DNA of 64,000 bases, from contig NC_135172.1 of assembly GCF_041146795.1 (NCBI RefSeq), positions 36,875,623 through 36,939,622 on the forward strand, written 5' to 3'. Below the pieces are notes generated by a model. The model was not told where the DNA came from. It saw only the letters and a list, made by a program, of their open reading frames with translations, and did no database searches. Below are positions 35,641-54,889 of this stretch, in pieces. A program made the translations under genes and the position numbers. The stretch is from Maylandia zebra. Its lineage: Eukaryota; Chordata; Actinopteri; Cichliformes; Cichlidae. Each line of letters starts with the position of its first letter. Position 1 is the stretch's first letter.

Positions 35641-37502
35641 TATTTTTAGCTGCCGTTACCCCGTGAAGTGAAAATAAAAACCTATTTCAAGTCCTTTTAA
35701 CCACAAAACGACTGACTGTGATGTGCTAGCTAAACGCGTATACTTGTCACACACGGGTCTTCACTCTCTCCACATCACAGTATTCACCTACCACCGAGTC
35801 TTTACGTTTCTCGTGTAATTTACGCTATAAAAACACAAAATCATAGCTAAGATACTTGCTTGGCAAACACCATACAGCTGTAACCGGCACTGGACTGACA
35901 GCCGGCGCAAAGGTAGCTTCCTTCTGCTTAAATTTACTACGCCCCCTTTTTTACGTGAAAAACAGAAGCAGCGTTGAAGGGGCGGGGCTGGAACGTCCAG
36001 AGGAATATGTCCGCTTCACCGCGAGGATCTTACCTCAAGTGACGCTTTTATGAACAACCAGACCGTGAAGTGCGAAGGCTTCTCTGTCAAATAATGTCTT
36101 CTTTACATCATGGCAAGGCTAATAGATCCATCATCTCAAGGGCAACAGATCAAAGACTCGACTTCAAACCTAAATCTTCTCTGCAGAAAATCACTGGCAG
36201 TACTGACAGGGTCCGTTCAGGGGATATTAACACAGGCTATAATAACACAGGCTACCAAGGACGGAGACTACAACTGTGTTTTTCAGTTCCCAGGATCGAA
36301 GAATTATGTATGTATGGTATGATTTTACAAATGTGTATATAACGTTAACTTTATATTAATTTAAATCTATGACGGTCTAACATTAATAGGTAGCAAAATA
36401 ATAAGTAACTAAAGCTTTCAAATAAATCGTTTGGAGAACAGAGTACAAAATTTACATCCACAATAAAGTGGAGTAGAGGTATAAAAGTAGCACAATGCAA
36501 AAGTCAAGCAGAAGGTAAGTCAGTAAAATACTTGACTAATTATACTAAATTCCATTGTGTTTAATCCATAATAGGGTTGGTGTGACAGAAGAGAATGCTA
36601 GGGATAAGGTGGGGCAGATGGTTCTGTGTGGTGACCCCTAAGGAGAACAGCTAAAGAAGAAGAAGAATTGAATCAAACCAATCCTACAAGAAGTTGATCT
36701 AAAAGTGACACAAACAACTGTAGATATTGCTGAATTTATAGGAATGAGGACCTTTATTTACTGCCCCCCCCCTGCAATACATGTGTAATGCAGTCCAGCA
36801 GAAGACACAGATTCTTTAAGAACTGTCAGACCCCAGTTCATCAGTTCTTGTGACATTTGAAGCCACTAATAAGGAGCTTTCCATTTAGGATACCTGCCCC
36901 CCCCCCCCGGGAAAAATAAATTAAAATAAAATGAATAAATAAATAAAAACCTAAGCACTGCACATAACCCAGCACACAGTACACACCTAGGCATAAAGTA
37001 CACACAAACACACATTCAAGCATAAGTACATGCACTCACACAGGCATACTTACAAAGAACCTACTGTGTAATCCAAAGGGTATGGTGCAGGAAAAGCTCA
37101 TTTAAAATGAAAATGAAGCATTGATTTAAGTAACCTGACAGAAGGAAGAATGCCTTTCCAAAGTTTAGATGCCAACACCTCCAAAACGTGTTCTGCTATG
37201 GATTCAAAATTAGATCACGGAAAAAGGCCCTGATCCGATGAATAGAGGTGCTGACTGCTGGAATTTATGTCTCAGAAGATTTGTAGGAGCAGGAACCTGG
37301 TCATGTGGGGATTTCTAGGTTTTAAAATGATAATGGAATGTACTGATTTGCATCTAGAGCACAGACACACACATTTTATCTAATAAAACACATTGACACT
37401 TTTTACAAATGGCATTTGAGCAAACTGTTGCAAATTATCAACCAAAAATGTATTTTTCGATCTGAACAATGCGAGCATTCAAAACAGATTTCCTCATTCA
37501 CA
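35641..37502. other. Intergenic region upstream of mpv17l and downstream of ntan1
   Basis: Contains the mpv17l promoter side (35641-36100, moderately CpG-containing) and a LINE-type 3' tail fragment (36579-36668). C runs occur near 36764 and 36898. No gene was recognised. Confidence 0.5.
36579..36668 (+). repeat. 3' tail fragment of a fish non-LTR retrotransposon
   Basis: The stretch containing GTGGTGACCCCTAAGGAGAA and ending in an AAGAAGAAG run is a familiar 3' end of a fish non-LTR element family. The family is not assigned. Only the tail is present. Confidence 0.5.
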
Positions 37503-38358
37503 TTTATTTCTCAACAAATACAGCATGTTCACAAGTTCCAACAATTTACACTGAATTTATCAAGCACCTTAAAACACAACTGATGAAAAGGCCATGCATG
37601 AAATTTTTAATCAGGCAAAACTAGTAAAACCGCATTTTCTTTAATTAAAAAACAATCCATAACATCCACACTGCAGAATACCATACACATGTACACATGC
37701 AGTTTGTAAAACAAACATATTCTTAGCCAGGTCTGCAAAAGAATATAGTTTATGATAAAATATCTTTTACATGGTAGATGTGTTTTTAGTCAAAAAATAA
37801 ACTTTAACTATTACACAATGAAGAATTTAATTGTTCATCAAAATACATGATAGAAATTGTTGCTGCACATCGATTTCTTAACTTTTATATGTCTACTGTC
37901 TTCTGGCTTTGGGAGAGGAGGTAATCAATCAGAGCTGTGTCACATCTGAAACTGATTCTAACACTTGACTAATACTGGACCCATGATGTGGAAAAGGTCA
38001 GCACTTGGACACCTGGTGAAACACTGTAAATGATTTCCTTTAAAAAGGGAAAACAGAAAAGCAGTAGGACCTTATCCTGAACTTGCTGCAGAAAAGCACA
38101 CTTCGTATGAAGTCCTGAAAGTGAGAAAAACTATTAGAGGCACGAACAAAGAGACTGCCTCTACTCATTCCACTGGACCAGCCAGATGAGTCAGGAAAGC
38201 AATTCAACAGATACATGTTCAAGTAAAGTAAACTCCATTTTAAGACACAATAAACACAGAACAGAAATCAGGTGAGAGGGTCACAATGCATCCCACTGAG
38301 CTGAGAGACAAAAAAGGTCAGCTACTGGGTTAAGGTTTAGCAAGAAAAGAGTTGGACT
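37503..38358 (-). other. ntan1: ntan1 3' UTR
   Basis: Follows the ntan1 TAG on the minus strand, with a minus-strand AATAAA at 37503-37508, for a UTR of about 0.86 kb. The boundary is inferred. Confidence 0.5.
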
Positions 38359-41300
38359 CTATGACTGGACAACCCTCTCCCAGTCCCCAGTCTCCGTCCT
38401 GTGGTAGAACTGTGGTTGACCCCCTGGAAACAGGCTTTCAGAGTTGGGGTGGTCTAAAAGGAATTGAATAGTGGACTTCATATGCTGGACAAAGTGCGGT
38501 GGCTCAGCCCTCGGAGAGGTGGACAGGTACTAAATAAGAGGACGAAATACCAAAGTCATAGTCTGTTTTAAATACTCACAAAAAAAGCTTCTTGTCATTG
38601 GTTAACAACCAAAGACAATAACTTCCAATAACGTTACCTTTAAAATTGTGTCGTCATTCTGTGACAACCAGAAGGCAATATCCAGATTCTGAGACCATGT
38701 GCACGGGCCGATTTGAAAAAGTCCCCGACTCGAGTCATATATGTTAACCATCTGCAAGGGATGATTATTTTAATTGGTATGTTTCAGTTTTTTGCCAGCA
38801 AAAACCAAAAACTAAACATAAAAATAACAACAATTTCAAGATCCCAGATTCGTTATTCATTAAAACACAGACTTGTGAAAACATTTTTAAGTCACTTCAG
38901 TAAGTACTGGAAGTCAGAAAAAAAAAAAAAATCAGTGATGATGTAATCTGAGGATCTCTTTCAAAATTAACAGACTGATTAAATATGAGGTAGACAACTG
39001 AAAATTGTGTATAGCCAAACATGCATTTTTCTCTCAAAAAAAATCTCATCATGTCATGTTTGCAGAGCACCTCTCCTCCCGTGAAGGTCCGTGCTGATCG
39101 CAGCTCCTCTGCAGGGCCTTTATGAGGGAAGGAGGCAGGGTAAACATCCCCTGTTTTAACATCTACACCTGTTCAGAAACAAAGTCACAACATATTAAAG
39201 GCTGAATACCACGAAAGCACTGGATCCTGTTCTGTAACGGTATCACTTACCAATTCCATATACTACAGGTCTGTGAGTTCCATTAACAACCACATCGTTC
39301 ATTTCTACAACAGCGAATCGAAGGCACGATTAGAGCAAAGGTTTTGTTTTGACAGGTGTATCTAAACAGTCTTCAACAGTTAAAACAAACATCAAAGTTA
39401 CCTGTGATGCAGCATGTTTCCAGATGAATATCCTCCTTCTGTACCTGGAATGCTGCTGTGAAGTGATAAAAAGCCATTTAAGTTATGCTGCTGCATTACA
39501 CTGCAGTCCAACATGAAGTAAGTTTGTAAGGTTATACCCAGTATATCAAGGCTGAGGTTATGGGATGTTGTTGAGTCGTCATTGAATCCGCCGACAAGAT
39601 GGAGCTCAAGTCTGCATATTGGAAAGGAGAGGAGAAATGTAAATTAATTAATTAATTAGTTGAATAATCTGGAATTTTACTGCTTTTTTTATGTGTGTGT
39701 CATACCTGCCCTCCTTACAAGCATCACTCAGTGATGTCACCGCTTTCACGAGGAGTGGTACTTCAGACCAAGTGCTGGAACCGTCACAATGACCTAGGCA
39801 AACTGCTCCACTTCCTAAGAAATAATGAAACGTAATTGTTAACCACAAATTCAATATACAGTTTCCTTTTATAATGCCTTAGCACAAATGGTAAAATGGT
39901 AAATGGCCTGTATTTGTATAGCGCTTTACTAGTCCCTAAGGACCCCAAAGCGCTTTACACATTCAGTCATCCACCCATTCACACACACTGGTGATGGCAA
40001 GCTACATTGTAGCCACAGCTGCCCTGAGGCGCACTGACAGAGGCGAGGCTGCCGGACACTGCCAGACACTGGCGACACTGGCCCCACCGGGCCCTCTGAC
40101 CACCACCAGTAGGCAACGGGTGAAGTGTCTTGCCCAAGGACACAACAACCGAGACTGTTGGAGCCGGGGCTCGAACCGGCAACCTTCCGATTACAAGACG
40201 AACGCCCAACTCTTGAGCCACGATCGCCCCAAATATGGTAAAGGATTTCTCACCAGTGTGCCGCAGCACAACCAAATGGCAGGTTGTGGCATCATCAGAT
40301 CCAATGACTGAAACGCATTCTGTTAAAAATAAGACAACAAAGCATGTTACTGTTATAGTGCAGTACATGATCTGGAAGACCAAGTAAACATGCTGAAGTG
40401 CTGAATTTTATACCAAATAGTCCATAAATAAATAAAAGCAGAGTGACGCTTAGAATAATTCTTGATCCAAAAGCTATTCAGTGGTCAGACTTCATCACAC
40501 ACTATTAAGGTTTCTGTTGTTGGCTGAATGCCTTGTAGAACAACAAGTTTTAACAACAAGCAACCAATCAACATGATGGAGCCAAGAGTTTTCACATTTG
40601 AGGTTGAGCAGCAATGGCAAAAAGTAACCCCAACGATTTCTTTACCTAGCTTGATGATGAGGTGGAACTGTCACTGAAAGTAATTCATGAATATAAGGCA
40701 GAAAACATAGACTGGGATTTATTCCATATACTGCTACATATTAGAGTGGGTACCAGGCACGTTATCCATCCATCACTTTAACGCTTTGGCAATTAAAGTA
40801 AAGTGCAGACACAAGCGGAGTAAAATTACAAAATGTGTGAGAGCTTAGCTGCAAGTCTTCGGCTTCATTTTTGTAACTGATATGACAAAACTGGTAAGTG
40901 AAAATGTCTATGTCTTCTTTTTCAGTAGCCTCTGTTTCTGCCTGCCAAAACATAACCCTTGAGTTTTCAAGCTAAAATTGGTTCAACAGCATCTCCACCC
41001 ATCTCTGTTATGTGGGCCCTAAAAGATCAAAGCTGTGTGAGGGTAAGGTGTAGACATAATAAAAGTCTTATGTATCAGTGTGTATACAGCCTTGCGATGA
41101 GGTCATCTGGTTCCAGTATTTTGTTTTACTCACTGTCTGCTGGTGTTGTTGCAGCAAACTCCCTCTGATGGACATACAGGAGGCACTTTGGATCAACATC
41201 AACAAGCGGCTTAGACCGAAATGCTTTTGCCTTTTCCTGTGACATGAAAGCAAAATAGTTAAATGGTTCAAAGTGATAAAACAAAGAAAACAACACAAAC

Positions 41301-42305
41301 TGATTTAGTAGTTGACTCGGATATTTTTTCTGATCCTGACTCGTAAAGCTGGATCAATTATTGGGGACGACGGGATGCGGGCCAGCAGGTTTACAGGGGG
41401 TTACTAGGAGTTATGTTCGGTGAAACTTTAGTTGGGTAGTTTTATTGCACTTCCTGCAACAATTTGCAATTTTCAGCAACTTAATATTATTTCACTTTTC
41501 CTCTCACTGTCTGCTCCACTCTCACAGTATGACTGAGAGACACAATAGTGTGACCATAAACAAAAGCAAGGTGCAGTGAAGACTCTCTCACTGAGCTGAA
41601 ATGAGACCAGTGCAATAAACGAAGTGAATAATTTTTTAATTATTATTTTTCATTTATCTTGTTATTTTATTTATCTTTCAACTTCCCCTTACCAAAAAAC
41701 AAAAACAAAAAACAACTAACTAATGACATACAGTTAAAGAAGATTTGAAGACTAGATTACCAAAATAAAGGAACAAAGCTAGAAGGCTAGAATGAATCTT
41801 ATTCTGAGCTAAGCACAGGTATCCTACCGATCTCGAGGATTTGTGATGGAATTGAGATTTGGCAAAGCGACATTTATGTGTAAAGTATTTGTTTATGTGG
41901 ATGTTACTGTTATTGAGGGTTTGAATCTTTTTCATGTTCGTTATTAGTCCATACTGGATATCTATAGCTATAAACGGAATCTATATTTAAGGTACCTGAA
42001 ACGTAGTCGTAGTGCAGTTCTATAAATCATTCCTGTGTAACTTATTAGGTTTGGTTTTTTGCTTCATGCACAGATTTACAACCACTGACACTTACTTGGT
42101 TACTTTAGAGACAGTTAAATCTGTTATGTTAGTAAATTATCAACAGCGATTTTGTTAGCATAACGATATACAGACAATTCCTATTAAATGAAAAGGATGA
42201 GCAGCCACTTTTGCAAAAACAAACCTGTAAATGTGGATTTTTGTCGAACAGGTCCGCTGTCGATCTTATGCGGTCAAGCGGTTTATTTTGAATGAACAAA
42301 GGCAT
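38359..42305 (-). CDS. ntan1: Protein N-terminal asparagine amidohydrolase
   Basis: It deamidates N-terminal Asn to Asp, making a tertiary destabilising residue usable by the Arg/N-degron pathway. Coding exons in transcript order: 42305-42225, 41236-41134, 40307-40254, 39814-39706, 39611-39538, 39455-39402, 39304-39251, 39168-39071, 38751-38638, 38529-38359. Total 912 nt, 303 residues in ten exons; human has 310. The catalytic loop GSDDATTCHLVVLRHTG is intact, with the nucleophile-type Cys at residue 71. Other family segments are GHCDGS, HLVGGF, FWLSQND and LSTSPRAEPPHFV near the C terminus. It starts MPLF like other vertebrate copies. It is divergent from ddx17, and its third intron contains a SINE. 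Confidence 0.96.
39899..40228 (-). repeat. tRNA-derived SINE, copy 3, in an ntan1 intron
   Basis: Same family as 18737-19054, close to full length. The minus-strand head has TGGCTCAAGAGTTGG and GGTTCGAGCCCC, and the tail ends ACAGGCCATTTACC. It fills most of the 439-bp intron between exons at 39814 and 40254. A similar ATGGTAAA string flanks both ends, possibly a target duplication. Confidence 0.82.
40308..41133 (-). other. ntan1 intron 2
   Basis: About 0.83 kb. Nothing was recognised besides splice signals. Confidence 0.5.
41237..42224 (-). other. ntan1 intron 1
   Basis: About 1 kb of AT-rich intron. No repeat or gene was recognised. Confidence 0.5.
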
Positions 42306-43019
42306 TTCTTCAGGCTATGTGAACTTTACAGTGGTTGTCACGAAGAGCAAAAACTTCATATTACTATCTATAAATACCACATACTGAATTCATTACTCAG
42401 TACAGTCATTGGTTGCACCCATCTACTTGAACTTCCTGGAAGACTTTTCTTCGTCGCTTCACAGTCGGATGCACCAGGTGAAGCATTAGCGCCCCCCTAC
42501 TGCTGAGTTAGAGATTCCTTATGTTCTTCGTTAAAAGTATGAGATTTGTGTCAACACAGAGCTTTTTTAACTACTTTGTGGAGATCATTTTAAGGTCCCT
42601 CCATCTCACTTTGCCTTTTCACCGTGAAATAGGGCCCAAGGTTTTGACGCCACACAGCGATAAAAAGCGCATTGTTTACACTTATCATATTCACCATTGC
42701 GGCTAGTGAATATGCGTACGTAGTAAAGGTTCGTTTTAGACGAGGCTACGTAAACTTACTAGCTGAAGTCACGTCGGGAAAGAGGGCAGGGAGGAAAGGA
42801 GCGAGCTAGCCGTTTAGCTACGTGACGTACACAATAATTGTGTAATAATCCCGACATTTACGCGTAATTATCGTCTAATAGAAAAATAACGGAAGGTTGC
42901 GACGTTCTTGTCGTTGTTCTCGTAAATTGCGCTTATTTTTCCGTCAATCGCCGAGCGAAACGAAAACAAACCGCTTTCCGACGTCAAAGCTAGCATAACA
43001 AACACAACAGAACGGGAAA
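42306..43019. promoter_or_regulatory. Divergent ntan1/ddx17 promoter region
   Basis: A 714-bp head-to-head interval between the ntan1 ATG (minus) and ddx17 ATG (plus). The ddx17-proximal half is CpG-containing and holds CREB-type half sites, including TGACGTA near 42823 and CGACGTCA near 42980. It includes the ddx17 5' UTR. An in-frame TAA at 42996-42998 closes the frame upstream of the ddx17 ATG. No TATA box was assigned. Confidence 0.6.
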
Positions 43020-51448
<8,429 letters not shown>

Positions 51449-52225
51449 ACTGAACAAGCACCGAGTTCCTTTGTGCTACTTGTGCATCCACAGGTTACCT
51501 TTGTGGGCTTTTTAAAAACTCTTGAAATCATGTAGAGGCAGGGGTTTCAAAGGCATATGTGTAAGGAGGTAAGGGCTTATATTTTCTATTTGTTTTGTAC
51601 TTTTTAATACACCCAAAATGTGGAATTTAAATTGTCTGATAGAAAAGGAAATCTTCAAAATTTACCAAGGGTTTTCTAAAGTAGACTGCCACTGTACCTG
51701 CACCATGAACCATAAGTATTGTGTTTCTATTCCAAACAAATGCCTCAGAGGATGTGATCTACTTAAAGGATTTGATTAAAATGAAAGCGACGTTAGACTG
51801 AAGCCTCAGTATTATGTGGATCATTGGGCCGGTCTACTATAAATTCATTAATAGTCACATTCCAGGCTCATATCATTCTTGAGCGCTATATTAGTCTACA
51901 CTTGTTCAGTTTGAGACATTTTGGCTAGCATTACATTTTATTTATTCTTTACATTATAGCTTTATTCTCTGAAGCAACATTGAAGTTTGTCTCTTCTCTC
52001 CAATAGTTGTCATACCAGTCAATCATTGAGTTTGTAGTGTGATCGTTGTACTAGACTCAGATTTTGTCACGCATGCTTTTCCTTTCTGCTGTCCCGTAGC
52101 ATTACTAAGCACATTGTTGACTAAACTGCAGATTGTTGCTCGTTTCCCTTTTCCCCCTCAACGTGTTCTTTTTATTGCATTTTCCTAAATAAATCAAACC
52201 AATAAAGTGTTTCCTACTTTTCAAA
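51449..52225 (+). other. ddx17: ddx17 3' UTR
   Basis: Follows the TAA at 51446-51448 and runs to two closely spaced poly(A) signals, AATAAA at 52188-52193 and 52201-52206. Confidence 0.7.
52188..52206 (+). terminator. Tandem ddx17 poly(A) signals
   Basis: Two AATAAA hexamers 13 bp apart, followed by a GTGTTT/T-rich downstream element. Confidence 0.7.
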
Positions 52226-53114
52226 TGATTAATCAAGCGTGTACACCTGGTTACTTCCCTGTTAAGATGACCTTCACTATATTATTGTAGTACATTCTCA
52301 GGATTATGCACGTTTTCTTTTCTTTTTTTTGATCAGTAAATGCATATTGGTGGGGATGGAAGTTGACTTCTGTTTACAGTTGGTGCACAAAATTATGACT
52401 AACATGGACATGGGTTACAAGGAATGTGCTACATGCAGTTTTTTTTGTAGAAAATGGTTTCTAGAAACTTCAGCTTAGTATTTATATCTGAAACAGGTTT
52501 GGTAAAGGGGGAATCCACTCTGATCTACTTATAACCATACCACAAATTGCTCTCTCGGTTTTAGCATTTACTTATTCCTTTTTGTTAAAAACGTGCAATT
52601 AGCTGTGGCAATAATAACAAATCTTAGCTGGCCTATTAATACCCAAACCTAGCAGTTCTCAAAAGTCGGACAAAGCCACAGCATGTGGAGCATGGATGAG
52701 CCTAATAAGACTTACAGTTGTGAACTCTATTTTTTAAAGAGTGTGCCACAAAAAGTATAATATTGACTTAATTTATTAAATTTGTTTCGAGTGGAAAGCC
52801 TCCTCCACACCTACATGTCAGTAGTAGTAGCAGAAGGGTGCCAGTTTAGCTCAGTGGGTCAGCAGCCAGCCATATGCTGCATAACCAGAGTGCAGCAGCC
52901 TGTGTTCAAGTCTTCTCCTTCACTGGTAAAGACAAAAAAATTATCAAAAAAAAAAAACTATGTTTGATACCGTTATGGCAGTCCTGCTTGTCCTTTGTAT
53001 TTTTATAATGCAAATCTGAATGGAATCAAATCCGTTTCAGCGTTTTTCACACCAACTACCCATAATTGATGAAATCTACCTTATTGACAAACTGCTAGAG
53101 CATCAAAACCTGGA
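52226..53114. other. Intergenic gap between convergent ddx17 and gga1
   Basis: About 0.9 kb of AT-rich sequence containing a decayed SINE at 52836-52960. No gene was seen. Confidence 0.5.
52836..52960 (+). repeat. Decayed tRNA-derived SINE
   Basis: An A-box-like TTTAGCTCAGTGGGTCAG and a B-box-like TGTTCAAGTC are followed by an A-rich tail. It could be mistaken for a tRNA but has no cloverleaf. Confidence 0.5.
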
Positions 53115-54889
53115 GTGTTTATCTTTATTATTGCTTTCTTCCGTTTAATCCCAGATGTTAGCAGTAAAACTGCCTGTAGATAAATTAAAACATCAGATTT
53201 ATAACATAGAACCATCTTAAAAAGGGAAAATTGCACAGTTTAACATGGGTCAATTTATCAAATTAAATTTAATACATGTACAGCGGAATCAATATTACAC
53301 AGTGAGTGATTTCTTAAATTGCCTCTTAACAGACTGTGCTCCAATCAACTCAACAGCCGTGGTTATCAGAATAATCCCATGAATTCACTTTTGTGTGTCA
53401 TTTGTTTCACAAAGTCTTTCCCGGTAAGTATATGAACAAATGAAAACAAAGATCAGATCAGCCATTTGTATACATATATGTACAAAAGGAAAAAGAAAAG
53501 GTTTCATTTCAGGCACATGGCAGAATCAAACCAGATGCCAGTGACGTCACCTCAAGACCGGGTCAATCTTTGGGTCAATCAACCATATAAAGGGATAAAA
53601 AAAAAAAAAAACGAAAGGACCATGTAGTGTACACGGGAATGATTTCATTTGCCAAATTTAGACACAATAAGTGCATGTAAGATTAACTCAAAATCCTGAG
53701 TGTAACATAAGGTGATAAAGTGTCCCAATCTTTTAATAACACAAAAGTGCAGATATTTTTAGAGGCAGCGATTTCATTTGTGGGCCTTTTGACGCAACAG
53801 GAGAAAAAGCACCGCTGTAAATAATCTTAAAAAGCAAAAAAGTAAACAATAGTCGGTTCAGTTTCAGGGTCCTGGTATTCTCCATGCTGGCTCACAAATC
53901 CAAACTTATTGGTCCAGCCGAACAAAGCAAAGCTTTCCTTCGAGTTTTCAGTCACACCTGTGCTTTTCCTACTATGACCCGCTAACACGGCTGCTGTGAA
54001 AACAGGCGCATTCTCACAGCTTTGACACCCACACCAACCATATGTAATACCTCCAAATACATTAAAACTCAGACTATTCTTGAAAAGGAAAAAAATAAAT
54101 CACATTCCAATTCATCATTGAATTAGTTACTGCATCATTACAGATCGTTATCTTCATACGCTAAACAGCTCTACCCCTTGGCTCAAATGGAAAACGTCTT
54201 CGGTGGTGTCATAAGTGGGAGATGAACGTTTGTCTTATTTTCCTCTTCAAGTTTTCATTTAAACTGGAGGCGGTTTGCTAACGCGTTGCACCAAAGCTGT
54301 GCTAAATTCCATCATTTGATAAGAAATGAATAAGAAAACAAAGAATATTCTAAATCCCAAAATGTTTTCTGGCTTTTGGTAAGATTGTTTAAAAACCTCA
54401 CTTGAAACATTCAGCTGACCTAAGTGAGTATGAAGTGACAGATCTGCCATGAACGCTCAAACATCTGCTGAAATGCAGTCTCCGATCGAACATCTCCTTT
54501 AACATAAATGTCAGATATGAGCTGTTATTACATGTTAACACTTTGCAGTATGTATACTGGACAAATGCACACATTCAATTTTTAAAACATGTTTTACCAA
54601 GAGCCGCTGCACTGAATCATGTCGGCTTTATGTCGCTGCGCTGGACTGATTGTTGGACAGGAAAAGAAAAGCGATCAGCAACAACGCTTGGGAACATGGA
54701 TATGATCAAAAAAGGACAAAAAGGCTGTGAACCAAGGCACGCGGTGGAAGCTGGTTCCCGCAACTGCTTCCAGAGTTTGAAACCACAGAAGCGTAAAGGT
54801 CTCCAGGCCTCAGTCAGCATTGAGGGGAAAGCTTCAACCTAAATGTAAAGGAAGCAGCAGATCACATGACAGGATACTGGTCCTTCACA
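53115..54889 (-). other. gga1: gga1 3' UTR
   Basis: Follows the gga1 TAG on the minus strand. The best minus-strand AATAAA candidate is 53124-53129, for a UTR of about 1.8 kb. The extent is inferred. Confidence 0.45.

Noticed and set aside
35641-36350. Coding exon on the plus strand upstream of mpv17l
   Set aside because: The short open frames lack homology, and no convincing splice partners were found.
42231-42506. Plus-strand 91-aa open frame over ntan1 exon 1
   Set aside because: It is antisense to a clear ntan1 first exon and has no recognisable content.
52836-52915. A tRNA gene
   Set aside because: A- and B-box-like strings are present, but no cloverleaf stems or proper acceptor end can be formed; it is better read as an old SINE.
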